Shown piece after piece: positions 30,593 through 39,523 of a stretch of 64,000 bases of DNA. How positions within the stretch are numbered: the first letter of the stretch is position 1; each line of letters begins with the position of its first letter. The DNA is from Zhengella mangrovi (GTDB taxonomy: Bacteria; Pseudomonadota; Alphaproteobacteria; Rhizobiales; Rhizobiaceae): positions 682,001 to 746,000 of the forward strand of contig NZ_PDVP01000001.1 in NCBI RefSeq assembly GCF_002727065.1, in the 5' to 3' direction. The notes under the pieces were generated by a model that saw only the letters and a list, made by a program, of their open reading frames with translations, did no database searches and was not told the DNA's origin. A program made the position numbers and the translations under genes.

Positions 30593-31609
30593 ATGAGCGA
30601 CGATGCGCTGAAGACGCTGTTTCACCCCCTGAAGGCCGGCCTGCTCGACATGCCGGACGGCGGCCGCTGGATCGCGGCAGGCCTCGGCGCCGGCCTGTCG
30701 CTGCCCGCGGATTTCGGCGCCGGCCTGACGCTGGTGCAGGGGTTCAAGCCGGATCACGACGCGCTGCGCCGCGCCGGGTTCCAGGTGGTGCCCGGCTGGC
30801 CGGATGCCACCGCACCTCGCTTCGATGGCGCCATGATCCTTCTCGGGCGCCATCGCGGCCAGAACGAACGCTGGCTGCACGAGGCGGTGGTCCGGCTCCG
30901 GCCGGGCGCGCTCGTTCTGGTGGCCGGGGGCAAGACCGAGGGCGCGCAGAGCTTTGCCAGGCGGTTGAAGCCGCTCCTTCCGGATGTCGCGACGATCGCC
31001 AAGCACCATGGTCTTGCCATGTGGTTTCGACGGCCGGATGACGCGGCCGCGGCATCCCTCTTTCCGCCGGCCGATGAGGCGAGGATCGACGGGCGTTTCC
31101 GCACCGCTGCGGGCATGTTTTCCCATGACCGGATCGATGCCGGGTCGCACCTGCTGGCCGCGCACCTGCCGCAAGGCCTGGCTGGCGCGGTGGCCGATTT
31201 CTGTGCCGGCTGGGGCTACCTTTCGGCCGAGGTGGCCGCGCGCTGTCCCGGTGTCGCCTCCATCGACCTCTACGAGGCCGACCACGCGGCGCTTCGGGCG
31301 GCCCGGGAAAACCTCGCGGGCTGCCCGGTTGCTGTGGCGTTCCACTGGCACGACCTGGCCGCCGAACCCGTCGAGCGGAAATACGCCGCCATCGTCATGA
31401 ACCCGCCGTTCCATGCGGGACGGAAGGCCGAACCGTCACTGGGCCAGGCGATGATCCGCCGCGCGGCCTCGGCGCTGAAGCCGGGCGGCCGCCTGTTCAT
31501 GGTGGCGAACCGCCAGCTGCCCTACGAGGACGAACTGGCGCACCACTTCAGGAGTGTGGAAAAACCCGCCGAAGAGGGCGGGTTCAAGGTCCTGGTCGCT
31601 CAGCGCTGA
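30593..31609 (+). CDS. RsmC-like class I SAM methyltransferase (probable 16S rRNA G1207)
   Basis: A 338-residue protein with two tandem methyltransferase-like domains, as in RsmC. The N-terminal half (1-160) is degenerate. The C-terminal half has VADFCAGWGYLSAEVAARC near residue 198 and the catalytic IVMNPPFHAG near 267, the NPPF motif used for N2-methylation of guanine. ATG at 30593 follows the pnp terminator by 17 bp. Its 3' end also encodes, on the other strand, the terminator of the EAL gene (31559-31584). RsmC is likely; RlmG is an alternative. Confidence 0.82.
   Translation: MSDDALKTLFHPLKAGLLDMPDGGRWIAAGLGAGLSLPADFGAGLTLVQGFKPDHDALRRAGFQVVPGWPDATAPRFDGAMILLGRHRGQNERWLHEAVVRLRPGALVLVAGGKTEGAQSFARRLKPLLPDVATIAKHHGLAMWFRRPDDAAAASLFPPADEARIDGRFRTAAGMFSHDRIDAGSHLLAAHLPQGLAGAVADFCAGWGYLSAEVAARCPGVASIDLYEADHAALRAARENLAGCPVAVAFHWHDLAAEPVERKYAAIVMNPPFHAGRKAEPSLGQAMIRRAASALKPGGRLFMVANRQLPYEDELAHHFRSVEKPAEEGGFKVLVAQR
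31559..31584 (-). terminator. Terminator of the EAL-domain gene, embedded in the rsmC-like 3' end
   Basis: AACCCGCC (31563-31570) pairs with GGCGGGTT (31577-31584). On the minus strand the stem is followed by a run of T (31560-31564). It lies inside the last codons of the convergent methyltransferase gene, 42 bp past the EAL stop. Confidence 0.65.
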
Positions 31610-31625
31610 AGGCGGATGCGCGAAT

Positions 31626-33206
31626 TCAGTGAAGCATGCCGGCCTGTGCCGGCATGGCCATGACCGGATCGCTGCTGGCCACGGGCGTCGCGCGCATCCG
31701 GGCAGCGAAGGTCTTGCAGTCTTCCAATGGCGCGGGCTTGCCGTAGTAGAAGCCCTGGACCTCGTCGCAGCCCGCCGCGCGCAGCAGCACGGCCTGGCCC
31801 TCGGTTTCCACGCCCTCGGCCAGCGTGTTCGCGCCGAGCGCCCGCGATAGGCCGACGATCGTCGATACCAGCGCCCCGGAGTTCTCGTCGCTTTCCAGCC
31901 GTTGCACGAAGGACCGGTCGATCTTCAGCTTCCTGAAGTGGAAATCCATCAGATAGCTCAGGTTGGAATAGCCGGTGCCGAAATCGTCGATGGCAATCGA
32001 CACGCCCATGTCCGACAGCAGCTTGAGGATGCTGGCGGCCTTGTTGCGGTCCCGCGTCATCGCGGTTTCGGTGATCTCGAGTTCCAGCCGCCGGGCCGGC
32101 AGGCCGGCTTCTTCCAGCGCGCCCTTGACGAGTTCGACCAGGTCGCCGGACATGAACTGCATCGGCGACAGGTTGATCGCCACGTAGCTGTCCTCCGGCA
32201 GCGACAGCGCATCGTGGCAGCCGCGCCTGAGCACCCACTCGCCGATCGGCACGATCATGCCGGATTCCTCGGCGACCGGGATGAATTCCGACGGCGGGAT
32301 CATGCCGCGTTCCGGGTGGCGCCAGCGCAGCAGCGCCTCGTAGCCGACCACCTTGCCCGTGCCCAGGTCAAGCTGCGGCTGGTAGTGAAGGTCGAAATCG
32401 CCCCGCTTCATCGCCACCGGCAGTTCGCCCTCGATCCAGTGGCGGTAGTCGGCGACGCGGCTCATTTCCGGATGGAAGATCGACCACGTGCCGATGCCGC
32501 TTGCCCGTGCCCGCTGCAGCGCCAGGTTGGAGCGGCGCAGCAGCACGATCGGGTCCTGGCCGTCCTTCGGCAGCGCGACGATGCCGGCCGACAGGTTCAC
32601 CGATTGCGGATTGTGCGCCATCTGGTAGGGCCGCATCATTTCCGCCAGCAGGTCCTCGACCATCGTGTCGATGGACTCCGTCATGACCTCGTCGGGCAGG
32701 AGCACGACGAACTCCCCGGCGCCCATGCGGCCGATTTCCACTTCGCGCGGGAACTGCAGCTTGAGGCGTTCGCCGAAGGCGCGGATCAGCTGGTCGCCCT
32801 GCTGGTAGCCGATGGCGTCGTTGATCTGCTTGAAGCGGTCGATGTCGATGTCGAGCATGAAGATCGGCTTGCCCGATTTCAGCACACTGGCGACGGCCTC
32901 GGCGATCTTGGCGATCATCGCCACGCGGGTGTGAAACCCGGTCAGCTTGTCGACATGGGTTTCCTGGTGAACGTATTGCTCCGACTCGTCGACGCCGGCG
33001 AAGAAGGCGATGGCGGCGAAGCTGGCGGCAACGGTTCCCAGACCCGCGATCGCGCCGCCGAGCAGGGACGGGGGAATGGATTGCATGTGCTCGGCAAGGC
33101 CCAGCTGCATGGCCCATTGGCCAAGCAGCATGCTGCCGAGACCGGATGCTCCGATCGTGATCAGTCGAAAGCGGCGGGTTCGCTTCGGGTTGCCTTTGAT
33201 AGCCAT
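31626..33206 (-). CDS. Membrane c-di-GMP phosphodiesterase with degenerate GGDEF and intact EAL domain
   Basis: A 526-residue protein. Two N-terminal membrane helices (about residues 17-32 and 50-70) are followed by a GGDEF domain (100-245) whose active motif reads RMGAGEF instead of GGDEF, so cyclase activity is probably lost. The C-terminal EAL domain (265-510) keeps YEALLRW, NLSPMQF, EITETAM and DDFGTGYSNL, the metal and catalytic residues, so it should hydrolyse c-di-GMP. ATG at 33206 follows GAGGGG; a longer frame to 33278 is not supported. Its upstream gap contains a TTAAC element. It may couple to surface attachment with the tad pilus. Confidence 0.9.
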   Translation of the reverse strand: MAIKGNPKRTRRFRLITIGASGLGSMLLGQWAMQLGLAEHMQSIPPSLLGGAIAGLGTVAASFAAIAFFAGVDESEQYVHQETHVDKLTGFHTRVAMIAKIAEAVASVLKSGKPIFMLDIDIDRFKQINDAIGYQQGDQLIRAFGERLKLQFPREVEIGRMGAGEFVVLLPDEVMTESIDTMVEDLLAEMMRPYQMAHNPQSVNLSAGIVALPKDGQDPIVLLRRSNLALQRARASGIGTWSIFHPEMSRVADYRHWIEGELPVAMKRGDFDLHYQPQLDLGTGKVVGYEALLRWRHPERGMIPPSEFIPVAEESGMIVPIGEWVLRRGCHDALSLPEDSYVAINLSPMQFMSGDLVELVKGALEEAGLPARRLELEITETAMTRDRNKAASILKLLSDMGVSIAIDDFGTGYSNLSYLMDFHFRKLKIDRSFVQRLESDENSGALVSTIVGLSRALGANTLAEGVETEGQAVLLRAAGCDEVQGFYYGKPAPLEDCKTFAARMRATPVASSDPVMAMPAQAGMLH

Positions 33207-33295
33207 CACAATCCCCTCTGGAATGGGGACTATACGGCCCAAGGTGTTAATGCTTGACCCAAGAACATCGGTTAACAAACGGCAACCGGTTGCAA

Positions 33296-34108
33296 CTATT
33301 CGGGAATCTGGTCCAGCTTCTTCAACGTGTCGATCGACGGCATGGAAATGATGTTGTAGCCGGAATCGACGTAGTGGATTTCGCCGGTCACGCCGGACGA
33401 AAGGTCCGACAGCAGGTAGAGCGCCGAGTTGCCGACCTCGTCATGGGTAACGGTGCGCCGGAGCGGCGAATTGCGCTGCTGGAACGAGAACATGTAGCGC
33501 GCGTCGGAAATGCCGGCGCCGGCCAGCGTGCGCACCGGCCCGGCCGAGATCGCGTTGACGCGGATGCCGCGCGGACCGTAGTCGTTGGCCAGATAGCGCA
33601 CCGAGGCTTCCAGCCCCGCCTTGGCCACGCCCATCACGTTGTAATTGGGCATGACGCGGGTCGATCCCGCATAGGTCAGCGTGATGAGGGACCCGCCGTT
33701 CGGCATCAGCGCCGCGGCCTTGCGGGAAACCTCGGTGAAGGAGAAGCAGGAGATGACCATCGTGCGCACGAAATTGTCGCGGGTGGTTTCCGCATAGAGC
33801 CCCTTCAACTCGTTGCGGTCCGAGAAGCCGATGGCGTGAACGACGAAGTCGAGCGAGCCCCAGTCGTTGCCGAGCGTCTCGAAAACAGCGTCGACGCTGC
33901 TCGTGTCCTCCACGTCGCAGGGCAGCAGGTGCTTCGCACCCACCTGGTCGGCCAGCGGCTTGACCCGCTTGCCGAAGGATTCGCCCTGGTAGGTGAAGGC
34001 CAGTTCGGCGCCCTGCGCGGCCACGGCCTTGGCGATGCCCCAGGCGATCGAGTGATCGTTGGCAACGCCCATGATCAGGCCGCGTTTGCCCGCCATCAAC
34101 GAAGTCAT
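33296..34108 (-). CDS. fabI: Enoyl-[acyl-carrier-protein] reductase (NADH)
   Basis: A 270-residue short-chain-type reductase for the last step of fatty-acid elongation. The nucleotide loop is GLIMGVANDHSIAWGIAKA near residue 12. The catalytic pair Tyr-x6-Lys is seen in PNYNVMGVAKAGLE near 155-165, identifying FabI rather than FabL or FabV. The ATG at 34108 follows GAGGA and is 10 bp after fabB. It ends the fabA-fabB-fabI operon. Confidence 0.96.
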   Translation of the reverse strand: MTSLMAGKRGLIMGVANDHSIAWGIAKAVAAQGAELAFTYQGESFGKRVKPLADQVGAKHLLPCDVEDTSSVDAVFETLGNDWGSLDFVVHAIGFSDRNELKGLYAETTRDNFVRTMVISCFSFTEVSRKAAALMPNGGSLITLTYAGSTRVMPNYNVMGVAKAGLEASVRYLANDYGPRGIRVNAISAGPVRTLAGAGISDARYMFSFQQRNSPLRRTVTHDEVGNSALYLLSDLSSGVTGEIHYVDSGYNIISMPSIDTLKKLDQIPE

Positions 34109-34118
34109 CTGCAGGTCC

Positions 34119-35336
34119 TCACCCGTTATGGCGCTGGAACACCAGCGTCGCATTCGTGCCGCCGAAGCCGAACGAGTTCGACAGCGCCACGTCGAAGGCG
34201 CCGTCCTGGCGGGCCCGCAGGATGCGCGCGCCCTCGAATTCCGGGTCCAGCGTCTGGATGTGCGCGCTCTCGGCCATGAAGTCGTTCTGCATCATCAGGA
34301 TCGAGTAGATCGCTTCCTGTGCGCCGGCCCCGCCGAGCGAGTGGCCGGTGAGCGACTTCGTCGAGCCGATCCAGGGCATGTCCTCGCCGAAGACCTCGCG
34401 GATGGCCGCGATCTCGCGGCTGTCGCCGACCGGCGTCGAGGTGCCGTGCGTGTTGATGTAGTCGACCTTGGCGTCGACCGTCGCCATGGCCTGGCGCATG
34501 CAGCGCACCGCGCCCTCGCCGGAGGGCGCCACCATGTCGTAGCCGTCCGACGTGGCGCCGTAGCCCACCAGTTCGGCATAGATCCTGGCGCCGCGCGCCT
34601 TGGCGTGCTCCAGCTCTTCCAGGATCACCACGCCCGCGCCGCCGGCGATGACGAAACCGTCACGCCCTTCGTCGTAGGCGCGCGAGGCGGAGGCCGGCGC
34701 ATCGTTGTACTTCGACGACATCGCCCCCATCGCGTCGAACAGGTTCGACATGGTCCAGTCGAGGTCCTCGTGGCCGCCCGCGAACATCACGTCCTGCTTG
34801 CCCATCTGGATGAGCTCGGCGGCATTGCCGATGCAGTGCGCCGAGGTCGAGCAGGCCGAGGAGATGGAGTAGTTGACGCCGTGGATCTTGAACCAGGTCG
34901 CCAGCGTCGCCGAGGCGGTCGAGCTCATCGCCTTCGGCACGGCAAAGGGGCCGATCCGCTTCGGGCTGCCGTTCTTTTCCGTCGTCAGCGCGGCTTCCAC
35001 GATGGTGCGGGTCGACGGGCCGCCGGAGCCCATCACGATGCCCGTGCGCTCGTTGGTGACGTCGCCCTCTTCCAGGCCGGAATCCTCGATCGCCTGCTGC
35101 ATGGCGATATGGTTCCAGATGCCGCCCTGGCCGAGGAAGCGCATCGCCCGCCGGTCGACGAGGTCCGTGCCGTCGATGGTCGGCCGTCCCCAGACCTGGC
35201 TGCGGAAACCGTGTTCAGCGAAGGATTCCGAAAAGGTGATCCCCGATTTGGCCTGACGCAGGGACTCCGTCACCTCGGCCTGGTTGTTGCCGATCGATGA
35301 CACGATCCCGATGCCGGTTACGACCACTCGTCTCAT
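34119..35336 (-). CDS. fabB: Beta-ketoacyl-ACP synthase I (FabB)
   Basis: A 405-residue condensing enzyme. The Cys-His-His active site is visible: SACSTSAHC near residue 160, [12 protein letters not shown] near 297 and [13 protein letters not shown] near 330. FabB elongates cis-3-decenoyl-ACP made by FabA, so its presence next to fabA marks the anaerobic route to unsaturated fatty acids. It starts [16 protein letters not shown] at 35336, 31 bp after fabA, and fabI follows. Confidence 0.96.
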   Translation of the reverse strand: MRRVVVTGIGIVSSIGNNQAEVTESLRQAKSGITFSESFAEHGFRSQVWGRPTIDGTDLVDRRAMRFLGQGGIWNHIAMQQAIEDSGLEEGDVTNERTGIVMGSGGPSTRTIVEAALTTEKNGSPKRIGPFAVPKAMSSTASATLATWFKIHGVNYSISSACSTSAHCIGNAAELIQMGKQDVMFAGGHEDLDWTMSNLFDAMGAMSSKYNDAPASASRAYDEGRDGFVIAGGAGVVILEELEHAKARGARIYAELVGYGATSDGYDMVAPSGEGAVRCMRQAMATVDAKVDYINTHGTSTPVGDSREIAAIREVFGEDMPWIGSTKSLTGHSLGGAGAQEAIYSILMMQNDFMAESAHIQTLDPEFEGARILRARQDGAFDVALSNSFGFGGTNATLVFQRHNG

Positions 35337-35367
35337 GGGTTCTCCTTGCCTGGCAGGTCCGGTCGCA

Positions 35368-35886
35368 TCATGCGCCGGCTTTTTCCTTGGACAGACCGAC
35401 CTTCAGGTCCGTTGCCGTATAGATAGTCTCGCCATCGGCTTTCAGCCAGCCATCGGCGATGCCGAGCACCAGCCGGCCGCGCATGACGCGCTTGAAATCG
35501 ACGCCGTACTCGACGAGCTTCGTCTTCGGCGTGACCATGCCCTTGAACTTCACTTCGCCGGTCGACAGCGCCATGCCGTAGCCCGGCTCGCCGAGCCAGC
35601 CGAGGAAGAAACCGGTGAGCTGCCACATGGCGTCCAGCCCGAGGCAGCCCGGCATGATCTCGTTGCCGATGAAGTGGCAGGGAAAGAACCAGAGGTCCGG
35701 CTTGATGTCGAGCTCGGCGCGGATGCAGCCCTTGCCGTTGACGCCGCCGTCTTCCGAGACCTCGGTGATGCGGTCGAACATCAGCATCGGCGGGGCGGGA
35801 AGCTGGGCATTGCCCGGACCGAACAGTTCGCCGCGCCCGCAGGCGAGAAGGTCTTCGTAGTCGTATGCGCTCTTGCGTTCGGCCAT
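35368..35886 (-). CDS. fabA: 3-hydroxydecanoyl-ACP dehydratase/isomerase
   Basis: A 172-residue hot-dog enzyme that dehydrates 3-hydroxydecanoyl-ACP and isomerises the double bond from trans-2 to cis-3. The active-site helix shows [20 protein letters not shown] near residue 68, with the catalytic histidine, and the aspartate follows in [10 protein letters not shown]. The ATG at 35886 begins [10 protein letters not shown], as in other alphaproteobacteria; upstream in-frame sequence is not homologous. First gene of fabA-fabB-fabI. The Fur-family regulator Irr, often divergent here in Rhizobiales, is absent: 214 bp of non-coding DNA stands in its place. Confidence 0.96.
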   Translation of the reverse strand: MAERKSAYDYEDLLACGRGELFGPGNAQLPAPPMLMFDRITEVSEDGGVNGKGCIRAELDIKPDLWFFPCHFIGNEIMPGCLGLDAMWQLTGFFLGWLGEPGYGMALSTGEVKFKGMVTPKTKLVEYGVDFKRVMRGRLVLGIADGWLKADGETIYTATDLKVGLSKEKAGA

Positions 35887-36009
35887 CGTTCGTTCCGTTC
35901 CCTGATCCGTTTGGTGCCGTACCCCTAGCACGGACACCACGTGTGCGAAAACCGCCGCCCGCGCAAGAAACGCGACGGTCGATTTCTCAGGGTTCGCGAT
36001 TACAGGAAA

Positions 36010-36038
36010 GGGCACCCGGGATCAAAGCCCGAATGCCC
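36010..36038 (-). terminator. Terminator after the SH3-domain gene
   Basis: An 11-bp stem (GGGCACCCGGG with CCCGAATGCCC, two G-U pairs on the RNA) and a 7-base loop. On the minus strand it is followed by TTTCCTG. It lies 62 bp past the SH3 gene stop, and the fabA promoter region is the rest of the gap (35887-36009). Confidence 0.6.
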
Positions 36039-36100
36039 CGATATCGCGATTTTGATGCGAATTATTTCGATGAAAGGCGGGTTGCGTCGTCCGGGCCGCG

Positions 36101-36646
36101 TCAGTCGTCGACCTTTTCGCCCGGGTAGACGCCCCACAGCTGCGCCTGCTCCATCCAGCCCTCGGTGCCGGAAAAATCGACGTGGCACCACTGGCCACTG
36201 CACGAGGTGACCGTGCCGATCGCGCCCGGTTCGACCCGCGCCACCCGTCCGGCGTCACCGGACGGGCCGGAGCGCAGGTCCGCCAGGGCGGTCTTTCCCG
36301 CGTTCCACGGCTCGACGACCGCCGTGCGCTTGCCCGACAGCAGCGCCTGGGAGATCCAGCCTTCCGTGCCGTCGGCGTCGCGCACCCGCCGCCAGTTCGA
36401 ATATTCCTGGATGATCTCCAGCGGCAGTCCCTGGCGCACGTACATCCAGTCCACCGGGTAGTTGGTTCCCGGCCCGATTCGCAGGTTCACCTTGCTCGCC
36501 TTGATGGAGACGAAACGCGGCAGCGGAAGGCCGCTCGGCCCCAGGGTCGCGGCCTTGGCCTCGCCGGCATGGGCGCTGGCGGAAAGCGGCGCGGCAAGGA
36601 GAATTCCGGTGAGCGCGGCCATGCCGCAGAGAAGGAAATGACGCAT
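36101..36646 (-). CDS. Secreted protein with two bacterial SH3 domains
   Basis: A 181-residue protein. An N-terminal signal (MRHFLLCGMAALTGILLAAP, cleavage near residue 26) is followed by two SH3b repeats: LPRFVSIKASKVNLRIGPGT with WRRVRDADGTEGWISQALL (about 43-105), then a shorter one ending GQWCHVDFSGTEGWMEQAQL (about 120-172). These repeats often bind cell-wall peptides. Its role is unknown but the gene is conserved next to a hydroxyacid dehydrogenase in related genomes. Start ATG at 36646; ribosome site weak. It is divergent from that dehydrogenase over 199 bp. Confidence 0.85.
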   Translation of the reverse strand: MRHFLLCGMAALTGILLAAPLSASAHAGEAKAATLGPSGLPLPRFVSIKASKVNLRIGPGTNYPVDWMYVRQGLPLEIIQEYSNWRRVRDADGTEGWISQALLSGKRTAVVEPWNAGKTALADLRSGPSGDAGRVARVEPGAIGTVTSCSGQWCHVDFSGTEGWMEQAQLWGVYPGEKVDD

Positions 36647-36845
36647 CGTGATACAGACCTGCTTGCCGGGGACGCGGCCTGTCCGCGGACCCGAATTTCT
36701 TTGTCATCCGTCACGGCGCTTGTTAGACAGGTGGCGCAGTCCGGGCGCGCCGCCTCGCCCCGGAAGGGGCTTCACGCCATGAGCAGTTGCACTGTGACGG
36801 TTCTTGGTTAAAGAGGTCTCAACGGAATGGGAGTCGAGGTCGTCC

Positions 36846-37847
36846 ATGTCGGGAAAAAAGAAGCCGCTCGTCGTTGTCACGCGCAAACTGCCGGACCAGG
36901 TCGAAACGCGCATGCGCGAGCTCTTTGATACCCGCCTGAATATCGACGACAAGCCGATGACCCAGCCCCAGCTTCTCGCCGCCATGAAGGAGGCCGACGT
37001 GCTGGTGCCGACGATCACCGACCGGGTGGACGCGGCCCTCATCGAGCAGGCCGGCGCCAATCTGAAGCTGATCGCCAACTACGGCAACGGCGTCGACAAC
37101 ATCGACGTTGCCGCGGCCGCGAAGCGCGGGATCTACGTCACCAACACGCCCAACGTCCTCAACGAGGACACCGCCGACATGACCATGGCGCTCATGCTCG
37201 CCGTGCCGCGCCGCCTGGTCGAGGGTGCCGACATTCTCAAGGGCGACGGAACCTGGGCCGGCTGGTCGCCGACCTGGATGCTCGGCCACCGCATCCACGG
37301 CAAGCGCCTCGGCATCGTCGGCATGGGCCGTATCGGCACCGCCGTCGCCCGCCGCGCCAAGGCTTTCGGCCTGTCGATCCACTACCACAACCGCAGCCGC
37401 GTCGCCCCGGCCATCGAGGAGGACCTGGAAGCCACCTGGTGGGACAGCCTCGACCAGATGCTGGCGCGCATGGACATCATCTCGGTCAATTGCCCGTCGA
37501 CGCCCGCCACCTTTCACCTGCTGTCGGCCCGCCGCCTGCAGCTGATGAAGCCGGGCGCCTACCTGGTCAACACCGCCCGCGGCGAGATCGTCGACAGCAA
37601 TGCCCTGGCCGACTGCCTGGAAAGCGGGCATCTCGCCGGTGCCGGCCTCGATGTCTTCGAGCATGAACCGGCCATCAACAAGCGCTTCGTCCGGCTCGCC
37701 GAATCCGGCAGGGTCGTGGTTCTGCCGCACATGGGTTCGGCCACCATCGAGGGCCGCATCGACATGGGCGAGAAGGTCATCATCAACATCCGCACCATGG
37801 CCGACGGCCACCGCCCGCCGGACCGCGTGCTCGCCTCGCGCGTCTGA
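36846..37847 (+). CDS. D-2-hydroxyacid dehydrogenase (glyoxylate/hydroxypyruvate reductase type)
   Basis: A 333-residue NAD(P)-dependent dehydrogenase. The dinucleotide loop GIVGMGRIGTAVARRAKAFG lies near residue 157. The catalytic arginine is in NTARGEIVD near 245, the glutamate follows in the next segment, and the histidine is in LPHMGSAT near 298. It is most similar to GyaR/GhrB-type enzymes that reduce glyoxylate and hydroxypyruvate; D-glycerate is the likely physiological product. ATG at 36846 follows a GAGGT site. It converges on the aconitase-X small-subunit gene with a 5-bp gap. Confidence 0.88.
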   Translation: MSGKKKPLVVVTRKLPDQVETRMRELFDTRLNIDDKPMTQPQLLAAMKEADVLVPTITDRVDAALIEQAGANLKLIANYGNGVDNIDVAAAAKRGIYVTNTPNVLNEDTADMTMALMLAVPRRLVEGADILKGDGTWAGWSPTWMLGHRIHGKRLGIVGMGRIGTAVARRAKAFGLSIHYHNRSRVAPAIEEDLEATWWDSLDQMLARMDIISVNCPSTPATFHLLSARRLQLMKPGAYLVNTARGEIVDSNALADCLESGHLAGAGLDVFEHEPAINKRFVRLAESGRVVVLPHMGSATIEGRIDMGEKVIINIRTMADGHRPPDRVLASRV

Positions 37848-37852
37848 CCGGC

Positions 37853-38269
37853 TCAGGCCGGCGCCGTTTCCAGCGTCCCGTCCTCGCGCAACGCGATCTC
37901 GCACCCGTCGAAGCGGGCGTGATGCGCCTTGTCCAGCCGGACCGCCATGGGCGGCCGCCAGCCCATCTCGGCGGCGGTGAGGAAACCCAGCAGCAGGATG
38001 GCATCGGGCTGGTGCATGACCAGGCCCGCGGGCGCCCGGCCGGCATGGACCAGCTCCATCATCACCGCCGAGGCCGAGGACGAGCCGATCGTGCCCGGCA
38101 GGAAAAGCACCGTCCCGGCGATGCAGACACCGTGCTGCGGATGGCGGACATCGGCGATCAGTCCCGTCTTCGGATCCACGCCGCCCCAGAAGCTGATCGG
38201 CGCGGTCAGCACAAGCCCCTTGCCGTGGCCGGGCACGCCGGCGCACAGGATTTCCGCCTTCAGGTCCAT
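37853..38269 (-). CDS. Aconitase-X small (swivel) subunit, DUF126
   Basis: A 138-residue swivel domain. GVPGHGKGLVLTAPISFWGGVD at the N-terminus and HGVCIAGTVLFLPGTIGSSS near residue 48, with the substrate-loop serines, are diagnostic of the AcnX small subunit. It would pair with the large subunit encoded immediately upstream (overlap of 10 bp). In bacteria the two-subunit (type IIa) enzymes studied are cis-3-hydroxy-L-proline dehydratases; another AcnX subgroup in archaea dehydrates phosphomevalonate. Its operon partner upstream of the large subunit is a MoeB/ThiF-like gene, not the usual hydroxyproline genes. Confidence 0.87.
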   Translation of the reverse strand: MDLKAEILCAGVPGHGKGLVLTAPISFWGGVDPKTGLIADVRHPQHGVCIAGTVLFLPGTIGSSSASAVMMELVHAGRAPAGLVMHQPDAILLLGFLTAAEMGWRPPMAVRLDKAHHARFDGCEIALREDGTLETAPA

Positions 38270-39522
38270 GCTGCCTGCTCCGTGTAGACCGGCCGTCCCG
38301 CGACCGCGCTTTCCACGCAGGAGGCCAGCGAGCCGTAGAGCGTCGCGTAGCCCGTGTTGCCCGGCGCGTAATGGGCGAATTTTCCCGAATTGGTCATCAG
38401 CACCCCGTCCGCCTTCCTGGCCATCATCGGCGTGACGACCACGCAGGTATCCGCCACGATGGTCACGCCCTTGCGCTCCAGGCCGTCTTTCAGCCCGCGG
38501 CGGACGAGGGCGTCGAGCGCGTGGCGGCCCGTGCAGGCATAGAAGGGCAGGGCCAGACGGCGCTCCCCGATCAGCGCGTCGAGCGCCAGGAACTCGTCTT
38601 CCGACAGGTGCGGGCTGCCGATGGCGACCGCGTCCAGCCGGTCGCCGGTCGCGGTGGAAAGGCCGGCGCGCGCCTGTGCCACCATCGCGCCCGTCACCGC
38701 GATCGTCTCCTCGGGCGCCAGGCCGCCGAGCACGGTCGCCGCGTCGGGCGCTTCCGGCGTGATGCCGGCCACGTGAAACAGGCCGACCGCGCCGGAGGAG
38801 GCGGCTGCCGCAGCGAAGGCCTTCAGCTGGTCTTCGCCCGGATGGCGGAGGACACCGGTCACCACGCCGACGCTGTCGCCGGCCAGGCGGCCGTAGAGCG
38901 ATCCGAGCACCGGCCAGCTCGATGGGTCAGCGAGGAAGGCGGCAGGCGCGTCGCCGAGATCGAAGACGAAGCGCGCCCGGCGGTTCTCAGCCAGGTGCAG
39001 GCCGTAGGCCGGTGCCCGGCCGGCAATCGCGCAGGCGATGTCGAGAAAATCGCCGTAGCGGTTGGTCCGCGCGCCGAGCACCGAGTTGCAGAAGGCCACG
39101 GCGTTGGATTCGCCCCAGGCGACGTCGCTTCCCGTTGCCGGCCGGTGACCGGCCTGGTAGGGCGCGCAGGTCCAGGACGGCTGGCAGCCGAGCGCCAGGT
39201 AGGCCTGCATCATGCGCTTCGCCATGTCGCGCTCGTGCGGGGCCAGTTGCTGGCGCGAACAGCCGGTGAGGTCCAGCGCGCCGACGTTGAGCGTCGACGG
39301 CACGGCGACGCGCGCGCCGCCTTCGACGAGCTTCTCGGCGAACAGCGTGCCGGAATCGCCGTGGTAGAGCGCCCCGTCGATATGCGCCGAGGCGACCGGC
39401 AACAGGTGCGGCGCGCCCATCAGCCGCGCCGTCTCCGCCACCAGCCGCATCGCCATGGCCGCGCCCGCCCCGTCCCTGCCGCGGGCAATGGCTTCTTCTT
39501 CGTCGCTCAGCCGAACGGCCAT
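38260..39522 (-). CDS. Aconitase-X catalytic (large) subunit, DUF521
   Basis: A 420-residue aconitase-like dehydratase. VASAHIDGALYHGDSG near residue 43 and the cysteines in LTGCSRQQL, SWTCAPYQ and ADTCVVVTPM are candidate iron-sulfur ligands. GESNAVAFCNSVLGARTNR near 138 is typical of the family. A likely activity is cis-3-hydroxy-L-proline dehydration to pyrroline-2-carboxylate, by homology to type IIa AcnX; I cannot verify the substrate. The ATG at 39522 lies one base after the MoeB-like stop. The order is E1-like gene, large subunit, small subunit on one transcript. Confidence 0.87.
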   Translation of the reverse strand: MAVRLSDEEEAIARGRDGAGAAMAMRLVAETARLMGAPHLLPVASAHIDGALYHGDSGTLFAEKLVEGGARVAVPSTLNVGALDLTGCSRQQLAPHERDMAKRMMQAYLALGCQPSWTCAPYQAGHRPATGSDVAWGESNAVAFCNSVLGARTNRYGDFLDIACAIAGRAPAYGLHLAENRRARFVFDLGDAPAAFLADPSSWPVLGSLYGRLAGDSVGVVTGVLRHPGEDQLKAFAAAAASSGAVGLFHVAGITPEAPDAATVLGGLAPEETIAVTGAMVAQARAGLSTATGDRLDAVAIGSPHLSEDEFLALDALIGERRLALPFYACTGRHALDALVRRGLKDGLERKGVTIVADTCVVVTPMMARKADGVLMTNSGKFAHYAPGNTGYATLYGSLASCVESAVAGRPVYTEQAAWT

Positions 39523-39523
39523 G

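Noticed and set aside
28208-31414. A 1068-codon frame antisense to pnp and the RsmC-like gene
   Set aside because: It crosses two well-supported genes on the other strand and has no recognisable domain; it comes from strong GC bias.
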